Source: Symsagittifera roscoffensis
Lineage: Eukaryota > Xenacoelomorpha > Acoela > Convolutidae
Direction of reading: 5' to 3'
Length of the DNA stretch: 64,000 nucleotides
Assembly: GCF_963678635.1 (NCBI RefSeq)
Contig: NC_087069.1
Coordinates: 23,408,360-23,472,359, forward strand
Below the pieces are notes generated by a model. It was not told the DNA's origin, did not search any database, and was given only the letters and a program-made list of their open reading frames with translations. The position numbers and the translations under genes were made by a program. Of this stretch, positions 39,929 through 50,711 are shown in pieces (within the stretch, counting starts at the first letter, position 1; every line of letters starts with the position of its first letter).

Positions 39929-40813
39929 TGTGCCATTCTGCCAGATGACACAGCACAACCTTCCCGCGACAGAAAAAAGAGTGACTAAAAGCCTTATGGA
40001 CAGAAAAGTGTTGCGACGGAGGGTCAGAATGTTCTAGAATTTTTATTTTTAAAATTTCGATCGGAAGAAGAACATTTCTGAGAAATAGAAAAAAGACGGC
40101 CATTTTGAATAGAAAAGACGAAAATCAGAACAACGATAGAAATTGTGAGGAACGGTTGTATCAGAGACAGAAAAATTACGGAGCCTCTTATCGTGGCAAG
40201 AACACACGATAAGGACCTTAGCGACAGATATTTGTGGAGACGGAGGCTTCAGTGGGGGGAAGAGAAATACCACGGAACCCTCCCTGGACACGAAATATAG
40301 GAGATAAGAGTGTTATCTCAAGAAAATCACGGGAGCGGAGGATTGGTCCCCCAGAGACTGTTATATGTGAAGGGACTGCGAAAACTGACTATAACAGCTG
40401 CTGTAATGTCCTAGATCTTAATTAACACCGTTATTATTTAATATTTCAGAGCATGAGTAGATAGAAAAAGGGAAAGGGTCAATCCATCTCCAATGGATTT
40501 AATATAAAACTGTCACACAAAAACATAATAAAATAGGTTGTTCGAGCCGTGTTTTTAATGACAATCACGTAGTCTGAGGATCCGAGACTCAGCTATGTGG
40601 TTGTGTTCGCATGCAAACGAAAGCTGATCAAAAGTCGTTTGACTGATGGCCTAAAAATGGTAACTTTTTACTTTGCCCTAGACAGACCAGAAAATCAACT
40701 GGCAAGGTCGAGACGGTGAAAAACGAGTAGAATTAAGGTAACTGACGCCTGCCAGTCGTTAATAGGTACTTTTTCTACGCTCCGTCGCTGTGTGATATTT
40801 GGGCGAATGTTAC
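39929..40813 (+). repeat. 3' LTR of the giant element
   Basis: 885 bp matching the 5' LTR without indels, starting TGTGCC and ending GTTAC before ACAGAGG. With the next A included the end is the canonical ACA. Confidence 0.93.
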
Positions 40814-42250
40814 ACAGAGGAGAATGACGACTTGAGGGAGGGAATAGCGGTTTTCGATTTCTGTGTCGTAAACCCAATTTGTGCGTTGGTGATGCTGCGC
40901 ACCTTGTTTGCAATCAATTGACTTCGGTTTACTCGATATTTAAGCATGAGAATTGGGGGTTTCGCCTCTCGCTTGTAATTTGTTGCCCGAGTTTCTGTCT
41001 TAGTTTGTATGATTTTGCTGCAAAAATTTTGCTCAGTGTTTCAGACTCGACTTTGGATGAGCACTCTTCTGGGTACTGATTTTCCCTTCCATAGCTGTCT
41101 ATTGATCAGCATTGCTTCATGGTAAAGTTCCCATGAAGCTGTGCTTCTAAAAACCTCGTACATCATACCCTCGTTTTTATTTTTTTTGTATTTTAATGGT
41201 GCACAACTTCTGAAGTTTAGAAGCGTGCCTGTTTCGTTAATTTTTGGTAAATTCCTCATTTAATTTGCGTGTAGCCATCTACATTTATATTAATATCTTC
41301 AAAAGCCATGTCACCTTTTTCATAAGGTGTTTCAAGTGTGAACTGTAATTTAGGTTGCAGTTTGTTGGCCGTTTGCAATACCACGCTCGGGTTGTCTTTA
41401 ACAGTCTTTACAACATCGTCTACATATCGTAGGGAAAGCTTCACGACTGCTATTATCAGCTCACATTTACGGCTGTTATTGCAAAATTAACAATGCTTTT
41501 TCTGATATGCCTTTGTAATCCTCTTCCGAAACACCACCACAGTCTTTATGATACCAATTCAAACAATCCTCATATTACATTGCCTTGGTTCTGAAAGTCA
41601 CCCTTCTTTTGCATTTCGGATATTTACCGTTCATGTCCTCTAAGACATCAATCTTTTCAGGGATGTCCATAGCCAGAACCTTCTCATCGTCTTTCAACCA
41701 AACGTTTGCCAGAATGACTGCCAAGGATGAACCCATGTCCAATCCATCCTTCTGTACATACCATGTGTCGTTAAACTTAAAATGGACATTGGTTTCAGCC
41801 ATGTATAAAAGGCGTTGCGTTGTACGTCTTGACAAGTCAGGTGGCTCATTCTGGCTGTGTAATTTCCTAAGAGCGATGTCATTGATATCTTATTATGGGA
41901 CATTTGTGTACAGGCTTTTCACATCCAAGGAAATGATAGTCGCTTCAGAGTCTAGTTTCGTATTCTCGATCATATCCCTAGCTGCTTCAGTGTTGGTCTC
42001 AATATATGCACCCTCGATTTCATCAAAACTTTAGCTAGTGTTTTATTCAGTTTCTCTTAAGAACTACCGGGGAGAGAGAGAGAGTGCAAGTCGTAGTGGT
42101 GTATCCTTTTGCGTACTTTAGCCAGTCCATAAAATCCTTCAGGTTTACCACCAGTTGACGTCAACCTTGCAGAAAAGCCATCTAAAATTTCATCACTTTT
42201 GTTCCTGGCCAGTAGTTCTTTCCTCAAAATTTTTTTTCAATTTTTGAGCA
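40814..42250 (-). pseudogene. Penelope-like element reverse transcriptase half
   Basis: Read on the minus strand from right to left. GFYGLAKVRK (about 42,110-42,140) is the PLE-type P-x-FYGLPKIHK motif. Next comes KDGLDMGSSLAVILANVWL (41,690-41,760), matching the GLxMGSPLxPxxANxFM motif. Then RYVDDVV (about 41,420) is the catalytic box, followed by FTLETPYEKGDMAFEDI, and finally a linker ending SSFS at 40,814. The protein continues as KFIVVYK at 14,926 across the giant element. Stops and frameshifts between motifs (for example at 41,575 and 41,256) show it is dead. Confidence 0.85.
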
Positions 42251-42360
42251 AGTGAATCATTCAAGTTATCATGTTTTTCAAACTGTACTGATTGTAGCAA
42301 TTAGGTCAAGTTTGCTTCAAATGTGTTTTTTTTTCATGACGCATAACAAAATTACTTTTT

Positions 42361-42470
42361 ATAATTTTGCTCTGAAATTTTTGCCCAGTGTTTCCGACTC
42401 AACCTTGGATGACCATTCCCCTGGATGACCACTCCTCCGGATACGACTCCTCTGGGTACTGATACAAATT
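42361..42470 (-). repeat. Second partial copy of a PLE segment
   Basis: CCAGTGTTTCCGACTC...CTCTGGGTACTGAT repeats the sequence at about 41,020-41,080, with an internal expansion of a GGATGACCA(C/T)TCC-type word. Partial head-to-tail copies are common for PLEs, so this is likely the edge of an upstream PLE copy. Confidence 0.6.
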
Positions 42471-43286
42471 TAGTTTGCAGGAGATGCTGATTTTTACTTT
42501 TTCAAATAATTTTTTCAGCTTTAATCCGAAGTTTCCCTAAATATCAATTTTCTGAAGCTACCAATGGCAATCTAGAATTCTTCTTTGCAAACTTCCTGTT
42601 TTATTTTGGAATTTACGGTCTTGCGTATAACCAAAACAGTACAATTTAAATTGTTGAATTCTCCATTTGAAAGAAAACAAGAATTCTCGTATCAGGGCGG
42701 AGCCTTGATTGTTCTGACTGATAGTTATAGTCTATGGAGCAGTAATAACATGAAAAGTTAAATTTCATATTATAAAATGAATCTTTTTTTTAAACTTCCT
42801 TCAACCAACTTGTAACGATTTGGACGAAAATCATCCCCCCACACGCCATATAAAGTACAAAAGGATAAATTTTGCTCCTTGTAACAAATCAATTATGGCG
42901 CAAATAAGCTTCCTCCAACCAATTTGGAATGATTTCTAAGACGGATTAAATCTCCGCTTACGCGTTAATAGCGCGAAGTAAATTGCGCGTTGATTGTCCC
43001 AGCATGGCCAAAATGGCAACCTTTAAATCCCCATAATTTTACGAAAATAAAAACAGGTGAAATATCTTTTTAGTTTTAAGCTCAGCACAACCCTACCTTT
43101 TAAGTGATATAAAAAAATTTCGTCAAAAATGGTGCCACTTAAAAAGTCGAAATTAGTCTGAAGAAAAAAATTCTCACGAGCACAATTATTCAGTTATTTT
43201 AGTTGCGGGAGTTGGAACAAAAAACCTGCTAGCTATCACAAAAAGCAGATTCTGATGAAGGTAAACCGTCTATTTCTCACCATATC
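42471..43286. other. AT-rich spacer with one weak duplication
   Basis: Two degenerate copies of a TTCCTCCAACCAATTTGGAATGATTT-type segment (about 42,797-42,850 and 42,908-42,965). Nothing else is recognised. Confidence 0.4.
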
Positions 43287-44268
43287 CCCGCACCGGAGTT
43301 CCATGGATAATATTCGATTATATTGAATTTTCGTAGTTTGTCTCAATAAATTTCGATAACAATCCATTATAATCGACTAAAATTGGAATATAATGAAAAT
43401 TGGAACTATTTTTCTTATCAATAAAATCCGAAAAAAAATCAATTATAATCGATTATAATCTATTATTTTTGAAAGAAAATGAAACTTGTTTTCGAGGCAA
43501 ATTAATCCATTTTTAAAATTATCTCATTAAAAATTATCCAATTTTTGTTTAGTGCAGTTGCTACGTATTACGTTTCATAAAATGTTACATTTCAGAATAA
43601 AAGTTATATATTTTTATTTTTTTCTCTACTTTTTTAATTCATCGAAGTTTAACTAACACTTCATTGCACTGTTTATTTAACCACAACTCTCCTCCCCCCA
43701 GCTTACCGCCCCACCCTCCAGTTAATCCCCCAGTTTACTACCCCTCCAGTTTACTACTACCCCAACCCCCTCGCTTAATCCCCCTCCCACCATTTACCCT
43801 CCCCCAGTTTACCAGTTTGCCCCCCCCCCCCCGATTTATTTACCCCCTTCCCCCCACCCCGGTTTATTTACCTAAACCCCCCAGCTTCTCTCTCCCCCCA
43901 GTTTAACCTACACCTTTAGCTAAGGGGTTGAAACTTGAGGGGGCGAGGGGATGACGTTGAGACATGCCATTTAATAAAAGACATGGCATAAATTCTGCAA
44001 ATTTCTCGCAAAATTGGCAGTATTTTGCAATAATGGAATTTAGTTCTAAAAATGAAATAGATTATAATGATTAGTGACAAAAATAATGTATTATAATCGA
44101 TTATAATGGATTATAGTGGATTTTTGTTTTTCAAAAAAAAATCGATTTTAATGACCACATAATCGATTACGTGGTCTAAATTTGCCACAATAATGGATAA
44201 TAGTGACAACATTTTAGACAACATTTTTCCATTATAATGGATTATGATCCATGGAACTCCGGTGCGGG
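43287..44268. mobile_element. Non-autonomous inverted-repeat element (982 bp)
   Basis: Perfect 22-bp terminal inverted repeats at 43,287-43,308 (starting CCCGCACCGGAGTTCCAT) and 44,247-44,268. The interior is AT-rich with repeated AATCGATTATAAT near-palindromes in both arms and a C-rich satellite in the middle. There is no transposase. The dinucleotide TC lies just outside both ends, but this is too short to call a target duplication. Consistent with a MITE-like DNA transposon or foldback element. Confidence 0.8.
43680..43915. repeat. C-rich low-complexity tract
   Basis: Irregular array of CCCCCCAGTTTACC-like and CCCTCC words with long C runs on the plus strand. The Pro-rich open frame across it is an artefact of composition. 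Strong purine/pyrimidine strand asymmetry. Confidence 0.8.
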
Positions 44269-46271
44269 TCAGACTTGGGGCGGATAAGTGAACCTACACC
44301 CTTAGTCTATATCTTGGAATTTCTAGTCTTGTGGATTACCACAGTAGAGAACTACTTAAATTGTTTATTTTTCTCTTTGAGAGAAAACAAATCTGCTCGT
44401 ATGAGGGCGACTTTTAAGGTAAACCGATCAGCCTTAGAAAGGTTCTAAATGCGTTTTGAGCGCCAGTATATACTAATTTTTTAAAATTTGTTGAAGGGGA
44501 GCAAGCACGGAAAAGTACGAGAGTTTATATTGTTCTGGGAGCGCTCGGAATCAATTTGGTCGTGACCTTAAAAAAAGTACCCCCTCCCCCACCCCTAGAG
44601 AAAATCCTAGTTCGGCCTCTAATTCTAGGGTTTTTCTAAAATCACTCTTAGGTTTTTTCAAAAACAAGCTAGAACGTTTACACAAAAGAAGCAATAATTC
44701 AATGCGCAAACTCATCAGGGCTGAGTGAAAAAATGGTTTGTGAATTCGCCTGACGGCTATTGGCGCGCAATTGACTGGAAGACTGTTTTTATTGCACTAG
44801 CCTGCCATTAATTCTTTCAAATTTCTGCCTAAACCACTCAGCGCACTAGAATATATCGTAGTGTTGGTAATGAGAAAGCACCTTCTTGTTTGCATTCTCT
44901 TCTTAAGTTATTCTTTTAAAATCAATTATGCGGCGATTCATGTTCGAAGTGAAGCAGAACTACAAACTCATGGAACGAAAATTTGGTTGTGTTTGTTTTT
45001 CATTTGCAAACAATAGACTATATTTGCGGATTACAACGTCAACTTTAGTCAACCAAAGGAATCCATGGTCCAAGTATGATAATTAAGTCCCACAAGAAAA
45101 TTAGCGCCTTAAATAAAGTCTGCAATGGTTTTTCTAAGGATTTTGAAAACTTCATGGAAACGGTGGGACCCATCTTTCAGACTTGCTATTTCATGTCAAG
45201 CTGTCATACTTATGAGTTAAGTCCGATGTGGTTAACTCATAGAGTAATTTCGGATAGGGTACACCGTCTGCTCGTCACGCTATCTTATTTTCGGCCGGAT
45301 AGATTCGTGCAACTTCTTAGTCTAATACCGATCCTAATCTTACTCTTATACTTTCTAGTCTCTGGGTGTTTAACTAGTCTCTGCTAGGCTCAATAGATCT
45401 AGGGTATACTGGTTTGTTGCGGCTGCTGAAGTTCTCTTCGAGAGGTAACTAATTTCTAAGTTAAATTCAAATCTCTCTGGTGCTGAAATTACAAGTAATT
45501 TCAGCACTTACAAATAAGTGGGTTGTTAGTTAGATGGATCATGATTGGTTAATATTAAATACTTTACAGTGGTAAAATATCTAATTTATCCAATCATAAA
45601 ATATAGTTTAGATCAGGTTCCACCCATCCGGGTTTTACAGATTTTTTTTAGAATTATCTTTCTGTAATTCAAAGGATGGATGATGAACGTTGGTATTTGG
45701 CGAACATCGTATTCTTGTCCGGTTCCTCTTGTTAGAGAAGTTCCAGGACGCTGGGTTAGGGACATCAATCATTTTGTCGTTTTGGTACAACGACTGTGTT
45801 TCCCAATGAAATCAATCTGATTTCAAAATGGTTTGCTATGACGGGTTTTTCCGTATTATGTAGAGAACTTGTTTTGTGTTCAACCTCGTCTGGGAATGGC
45901 GTCGAGATTGTGTGTGGAAGGGATGCCTTGTAACTCGGATCTGTACGTATACTTGAAGATCGAGGTGGTCATTGGTCTAGTTCAATGAAGTCCTTTTCTG
46001 CGAAGTCAAGTCGTACTCTAAATCCTTTGAGTTGTGATTGTGGACGGCATATCGGTTGTGGTTAGCCATTCTTGTTCTAGTATAGTGGGGTCATTTTGTC
46101 TTTGGATGTTCGTCTTTGTTGTTGTATGCTGATCTATATACTGCGAAGTATGATTTACATTTTATAAAATTTTCATTAGTTCAGTTATTTAATTATGATT
46201 TTAGTTAGTTGTTTTCACAAAAGCATTTTATTTTAGTTCGGTTATTTTGAAGAGTTACTTTTTTATTTTTT
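44269..46271. other. Spacer left of the second LTR-type element
   Basis: No gene recognised in 2 kb. The rightmost part (about 45,640-46,271) may belong to the end of the second element, but its boundary cannot be set because the other end lies outside the window. Confidence 0.4.
45480..45507. repeat. Perfect 28-nt hairpin
   Basis: GTGCTGAAATTAC, AA, GTAATTTCAGCAC: 13-bp arms with a 2-nt loop, in otherwise unremarkable spacer. No T run follows it. It could be a cruciform or a remnant of a foldback insertion. Confidence 0.75.
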
Positions 46272-46308
46272 TGTGGTGTTTAGTAAGCTGCGTTGGTTAG
46301 TTTGGTTT

Positions 46309-46790
46309 AGTATATAATTCCTTTCCAACCGGGTTCAAGGAAAGTTTGAAACTTGTTATCGTGTGTTAGAGTTGTTAAGTGTGAAAACTTGAAAGTTAAA
46401 ATCATTATTTAAACAATTCTTCGTGGGCGAGCTGTGCGAGTTTGGATAGAACTCCTGTGCGAGTGAATGAAAATATCAAAAGGTTAGTACTGCATTTTCA
46501 TTTTAATAATTTATTACATAGAATTTCAATTTTACTGCTAGTTTTTGGGGGAAACTTAAAGTAATAAATTTTCATCATAATTAAATTTACTGCTTTATGG
46601 GGAAATAATTTATAAATTAATTTACTACATTTGGTATGAACTTTATCAGATTATCTTGTGTAAAATATTAATGAAGTTTAGAAGAATTTTAACAAGTTTA
46701 GTTTTTATTTTTCTTTTCTGTTTTTTTTGCAGATGATCGTGGTATGAAGACTAAAAATGTAAAAGAAACATGAGTAAAGAATGGTTAGTA
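46309..46790 (+). promoter_or_regulatory. Plus-strand TATA and splice-like signals in each tandem unit
   Basis: TATATAAT (about 46,311) is followed after ~170 nt by a donor-like AAAG/GTTAGT (46,482/46,483), a pyrimidine tract TTTTCTGTTTTTTTTGCAG (acceptor at about 46,733), and a second donor-like ATG/GTTAGT (about 46,784). The same pattern repeats in units two and three. On the opposite strand CAG/GTAAGT (about 46,830) directly follows the accessory-ORF stop codon. This suggests transcription from both strands; no product can be named. Confidence 0.4.
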
Positions 46791-46838
46791 CTAATTTAAA
46801 TTTTTTAGTTAAGAATATTTTTAAATTATACTTACCTG

Positions 46839-47615
46839 TTAATTGTCTGGGAAAAAGCCGTGGGAAAAGATGTCGTGTATTATGTCCGATTTTGTTAGTA
46901 ATTTTGCTAGTATGCGAATGATGTTTTTAGTTTGGAGCAGTGGCCAAAGCAATTGAAGTGCTTTAATGGTTTTTAGTTCTTCGGTGCCTACTGCAAACTC
47001 ATAAGGTGTGTTTTGAATGAGGTTATATATTTTGTGATTATATTTAGTATTGTGAATAAATTCTAATATTGGGATTTCTATAGGTTGGATAAATTCATGT
47101 GGGATAAGGAAGGGTCTGGATTCTTCGGCATTAAAGGTCTTCGTGATGGGACAAAATATATACATTTGTGTTACTGGGTCATAATTGCGGAGGATGCCGT
47201 GGAGGTTAGTATCCTTGATGCAATAGGTGAAATTAAGAAAAAATGATGAAGTGTACTTCGAGTTAAGAAACTGAAAACGATGGTGTGGTTGTCTTGATGG
47301 AGTATGTAAATCAAAATGATTTTGTATGAAGCGATAGTATGTATATGTATGAGTCTGTTTAGAGGTTATATAGTTTAGAGCATGCTCAGGACGTCCTCTC
47401 TGGTGGGTTAGGCCAGGAGTGGGAGTATGGTTTCGTGCGGTTTCTTTGAGAGGTCCTGTTATGTGGTAACGTTTTATGTTGGGTTTATGTGGGTCTTTCT
47501 TATGTTTCTTTGGTTGTGTCCGTTTTTCAAAAATCGAATTGTTTTTGTTATGGGTTTGTCTTTCGACTTTTTTGTGTTTTATTATTTCTTTCTTAGACTT
47601 TAAAATAGTCTTCAA
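46839..47615 (-). CDS. Accessory-ORF fragment, tandem copy 1
   Basis: 258 codons, identical in translation to copy 2. The first ~86 residues come from the 342-bp spacer (Lys-rich, MKTILKSKKEIIKHKKVERQ). The remaining ~172 equal the C-terminus of the accessory ORF at 49,701-50,711. The chimera joins in frame (YITSK/QTHTYTYY). The stop is immediately followed by a CAG/GTAAGT donor-like site. No known domain; whether it is expressed is unknown. Confidence 0.55.
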   Translation of the reverse strand: MKTILKSKKEIIKHKKVERQTHNKNNSIFEKRTQPKKHKKDPHKPNIKRYHITGPLKETARNHTPTPGLTHQRGRPEHALNYITSKQTHTYTYYRFIQNHFDLHTPSRQPHHRFQFLNSKYTSSFFLNFTYCIKDTNLHGILRNYDPVTQMYIFCPITKTFNAEESRPFLIPHEFIQPIEIPILEFIHNTKYNHKIYNLIQNTPYEFAVGTEELKTIKALQLLWPLLQTKNIIRILAKLLTKSDIIHDIFSHGFFPDN

Positions 47616-48270
47616 AAGAATAAATTATCCAGTTTTAAACTGGGTTAATCCGGTTTGGGTACCGTTGGTTTTGTTTTCTTAGTCATGCTGTTATTTTTTA
47701 ATTTGTGGTGTTTAGTAAGCTGCGTTGGTTAGTTTGGTTTAGTATATAATTCCTTTCCAACCGGGTTAAAGGAAAGTTTGAAACTTGTTATCGTGTGTTA
47801 GAGTTGTTAAGTGTGAAAACTTGAAACTTAAAATCATTATTTAAACAATTCTTCGTGGGCGAGCTGTGCGAGTTTGGATAGAACTCCTGTGCGAGTGAAT
47901 GAAAATATCAAAAGGTTAGTACTGCATTTTCATTTTATTAATTTATTACATGGAATTTCAATTTTACTGCTAGTTTTTGGGGGAAACTTAAAGTTATAAA
48001 TTTTCATCATAATTAAATTTACTGCTTTATGGGGAAATAATTTATAAATTAATTTACTACATTTGGTATGAACTTTTTCAGATTATCTTGTGTAAAATAT
48101 TAATGAAGTTTAGAAGAATTTTAACAAGTTTAGTTTTTATTTTTCTTTTCTGTTTTTTTTGCAGATGATCGTGGTATGAAGACTAAAAATGTAAAAGAAA
48201 CATGAGTAAAGAATGGTTAGTACTAATTTAAATTTTTTAGTTAAGAATATTTTTAAATTATACTTACCTG

Positions 48271-49047
48271 TTAATTGTCTGGGAAAAAGCCGTGGGAAAA
48301 GATGTCGTGTATTATGTCCGATTTTGTTAGTAATTTTGCTAGTATGCGAATGATGTTTTTAGTTTGGAGCAGTGGCCAAAGCAATTGAAGTGCTTTAATG
48401 GTTTTTAGTTCTTCGGTGCCTACTGCAAACTCATAAGGTGTGTTTTGAATGAGGTTATATATTTTGTGATTATATTTAGTATTGTGAATAAATTCTAATA
48501 TTGGGATTTCTATAGGTTGGATAAATTCATGTGGGATAAGGAAGGGTCTGGATTCTTCGGCATTAAAGGTCTTCGTGATGGGACAAAATATATACATTTG
48601 TGTTACTGGGTCATAATTGCGGAGGATGCCGTGGAGGTTAGTATCCTTGATGCAATAGGTGAAATTAAGAAAAAATGATGAAGTGTACTTCGAGTTAAGA
48701 AACTGAAAACGATGGTGTGGTTGTCTTGATGGAGTATGTAAATCAAAATGATTTTGTATGAAGCGATAGTATGTATATGTATGAGTCTGTTTAGAGGTTA
48801 TATAGTTTAGAGCATGCTCAGGACGTCCTCTCTGGTGGGTTAGGCCAGGAGTGGGAGTATGGTTTCGTGCGGTTTCTTTGAGAGGTCCTGTTATGTGGTA
48901 ACGTTTTATGTTGGGTTTATGTGGGTCTTTCTTATGTTTCTTTGGTTGTGTCCGTTTTTCAAAAATCGAATTGTTTTTGTTATGGGTTTGTCTTTCGACT
49001 TTTTTGTGTTTTATTATTTCTTTCTTAGACTTTAAAATAGTCTTCAA
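48271..49047 (-). CDS. Accessory-ORF fragment, tandem copy 2
   Basis: Same 258-codon chimeric frame as copy 1, offset by 1,432 bp, with no amino-acid difference. It shows that the spacer-ORF fusion was itself duplicated. Confidence 0.55.
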   Translation of the reverse strand: MKTILKSKKEIIKHKKVERQTHNKNNSIFEKRTQPKKHKKDPHKPNIKRYHITGPLKETARNHTPTPGLTHQRGRPEHALNYITSKQTHTYTYYRFIQNHFDLHTPSRQPHHRFQFLNSKYTSSFFLNFTYCIKDTNLHGILRNYDPVTQMYIFCPITKTFNAEESRPFLIPHEFIQPIEIPILEFIHNTKYNHKIYNLIQNTPYEFAVGTEELKTIKALQLLWPLLQTKNIIRILAKLLTKSDIIHDIFSHGFFPDN

Positions 49048-49700
49048 AAGAATAAATTATCCAGTTTTAAACTGGGTTAATCCGGTTTGGGTACCGTTGG
49101 TTTTGTTTTCTTAGTCATGCTGTTATTTTTTAATTTGTGGTGTTTAGTAAGCTGCGTTGGTTAGTTTGGTTTAGTATATAATTCCTTTCCAACCGGGTTA
49201 AAGGAAAGTTTGAAACTTGTTATCGTGTGTTAGAGTTGTTAAGTGTGAAAACTTGAAACTTAAAATCATTATTTAAACAATTCTTCGTGGGCGAGCTGTG
49301 CGAGTTTGGATAGAACTCCTGTGCGAGTGAATGAAAATATCAAAAGGTTAGTACTGCATTTTCATTTTATTAATTTATTACATAGAATTTCAATTTTACT
49401 GCTAGTTTTTGGGGGAAACTTAAAGTTATAAATTTTCATCATAATTAAATTTACTGCTTTATGGGGAAATAATTTATAAATTAATTTACTACATTTGGTA
49501 TGAACTTTATCAGATTATCTTGTGTAAAATATTAATGAAGTTTAGAAGAATTTTAACAAGTTTAGTTTTTATTTTTCTTTTCTGTTTTTTGCAGATGATC
49601 GTGGTATGAAGACTAAAAATGTAAAAGAAACATGAGTAAAGAATGGTTAGTACTAATTTAAATTTTTTAGTTAAGAATATTTTTAAATTATACTTACCTG

Positions 49701-50711
49701 TTAATGGTCTGGGAAAAAGCCGTGGGAAAAGATGTCGTGTATTATGTCCGAATTTGTTAGTAATTTTGCTAGTATGCGAATGATGTTTTTAGTTTGGAGC
49801 AGTGGCCAAAGCAATTGAAGTGCTTTAATGGTTTTTAGTTCTTCGGTGCCTATTGCAAACTCATAATGTGTGTTTTGAATGAGGTTATATATTTTGTGAT
49901 TATATTTAGTATTGTGAATAAATTCTAATATTGGGATTTCTATAGGTTGGATAAATTCATGTGGGATAAGGAAGGGTCTGGATTCTTCGGCATTAAAGGT
50001 CTTCGTGATGGGACAAAATATATACATTTGTGTTACTGGGTCATAATTGCGGAGGATGCCGTGGAGGTTAGTATCCTTGATGCAATAGGTGAAATTAAGA
50101 AAAAATGATGAAGTGTACTTCGAGTTAAGAAACTGAAAACGATGGTGTGGTTGTCTTGATGGAGTATGTAAATCAAAATGATTTTGTATGAAGCGATAGT
50201 ATGTATATGTATGAGTCTGTTTAGTGCGTAACATAATGTCGTGTGAACAGTGCAAATTGCGTTCATGTGGTGCAAGGAAGTGAAAGGTTAGTGAAAATAA
50301 CTGAAATTTTTCTTTAAAACTTTCGTAAGCTTGAATATCAGTTAGTGCTTCAGAAATGATGTGATCATATTTTCTATCAAAAATATTAAGTGTGAATACA
50401 TATGACGTTTTGATGAAGAATTTTTCTGTTAGTTGTGGGTTAGCGAAGCGGTCGTCATCTAGAAATTGGTCTTGATTAGTTCGGATGATATTATGGTCGT
50501 AATAATCTATTGTAAATTCGTAAGCTCGGGGTGCAGTGAATGTTTTTAGTGATTTTTTATATCCTATATAAGTAAATTGTCTAGGTGTAAGTGTTGCGGT
50601 GAGTCTATAAAGCATATCTTTATTCTTTTCTATATCCTTATGAGTACTAGATAGTGGCAGGCAAAGGGGATTAGTAAAATGGTAATATGCTGTCCAATGA
50701 AGTGTTGGCAT
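49701..50711 (-). CDS. Accessory ORF downstream of env (unknown function)
   Basis: 336 codons from the ATG at 50,711. The same frame stays open upstream as a Pro/Ser/Thr-rich extension to beyond 51,100 but is cut by one TGA near 50,847, so the original protein was probably longer. The body is aromatic-rich with mixed strand/helix character and no signal peptide or membrane span. No domain recognised. The position 3' of env recalls the accessory genes of complex retroviruses, but that is only positional. Confidence 0.6.
   Translation of the reverse strand: MPTLHWTAYYHFTNPLCLPLSSTHKDIEKNKDMLYRLTATLTPRQFTYIGYKKSLKTFTAPRAYEFTIDYYDHNIIRTNQDQFLDDDRFANPQLTEKFFIKTSYVFTLNIFDRKYDHIISEALTDIQAYESFKEKFQLFSLTFHFLAPHERNLHCSHDIMLRTKQTHTYTYYRFIQNHFDLHTPSRQPHHRFQFLNSKYTSSFFLNFTYCIKDTNLHGILRNYDPVTQMYIFCPITKTFNAEESRPFLIPHEFIQPIEIPILEFIHNTKYNHKIYNLIQNTHYEFAIGTEELKTIKALQLLWPLLQTKNIIRILAKLLTNSDIIHDIFSHGFFPDH

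Larger units (their letters stand above)
14927..40813 (+). mobile_element. Giant (~25.9 kb) LTR retrotransposon with post-pol cargo genes
   Basis: Bounded by two 885-bp direct repeats (14,927-15,811 and 39,929-40,813) that differ at five sites. In order it contains LTR, tRNA-like primer site, long structured leader, gag, UAG, pol (protease-RT-RNase H), integrase plus macrodomain-like ORF, SGNH-hydrolase ORF, a 394-codon ORF, a 1,569-codon ORF, a short purine tract and LTR. It interrupts a PLE between its RT and endonuclease; both flanks read the same protein on the minus strand. A 3-bp CAG is present on both sides if the 3' LTR ends TTACA, which is weak support for a target-site duplication. 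Ordinary Ty3/Gypsy elements are about 5-10 kb. Known giants include Ogre elements in plants and Burro in planarians. Its coding region is visibly richer in GC than the flanks. Confidence 0.93.
46272..50224. repeat. Tandem array, three ~1.43-kb units
   Basis: A ~1,090-bp segment beginning TGTGGTGTTTAGTAAGCTGC repeats at 46,272, 47,703 and 49,135. Copies one and two are each followed by the same 342-bp spacer; copy three continues instead into the full accessory ORF. Copies differ by only a few bases, so the triplication is recent even though the element around it has decayed. Each unit carries an accessory-ORF fragment on the minus strand and promoter/splice-like signals on the plus strand. 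Confidence 0.9.

Noticed and set aside
43664-43906. Proline-rich 80-codon open frame
   Set aside because: It is the direct reading of a C-rich low-complexity tract; no domain or gene context.
46440-46560. Spliced-leader RNA gene in each tandem unit (donor followed by a T-rich AGTTTTTGG site)
   Set aside because: The Sm-like site is not canonical, no 3' stem-loop or short leader exon is defined, and the units also carry a protein-coding fragment.
46272-47703. Tandem unit interpreted as an LTR containing part of an ORF, as with sag in MMTV
   Set aside because: No TG/CA pair at matching ends, no polypurine tract before the third copy, and the full accessory ORF crosses the unit boundary.
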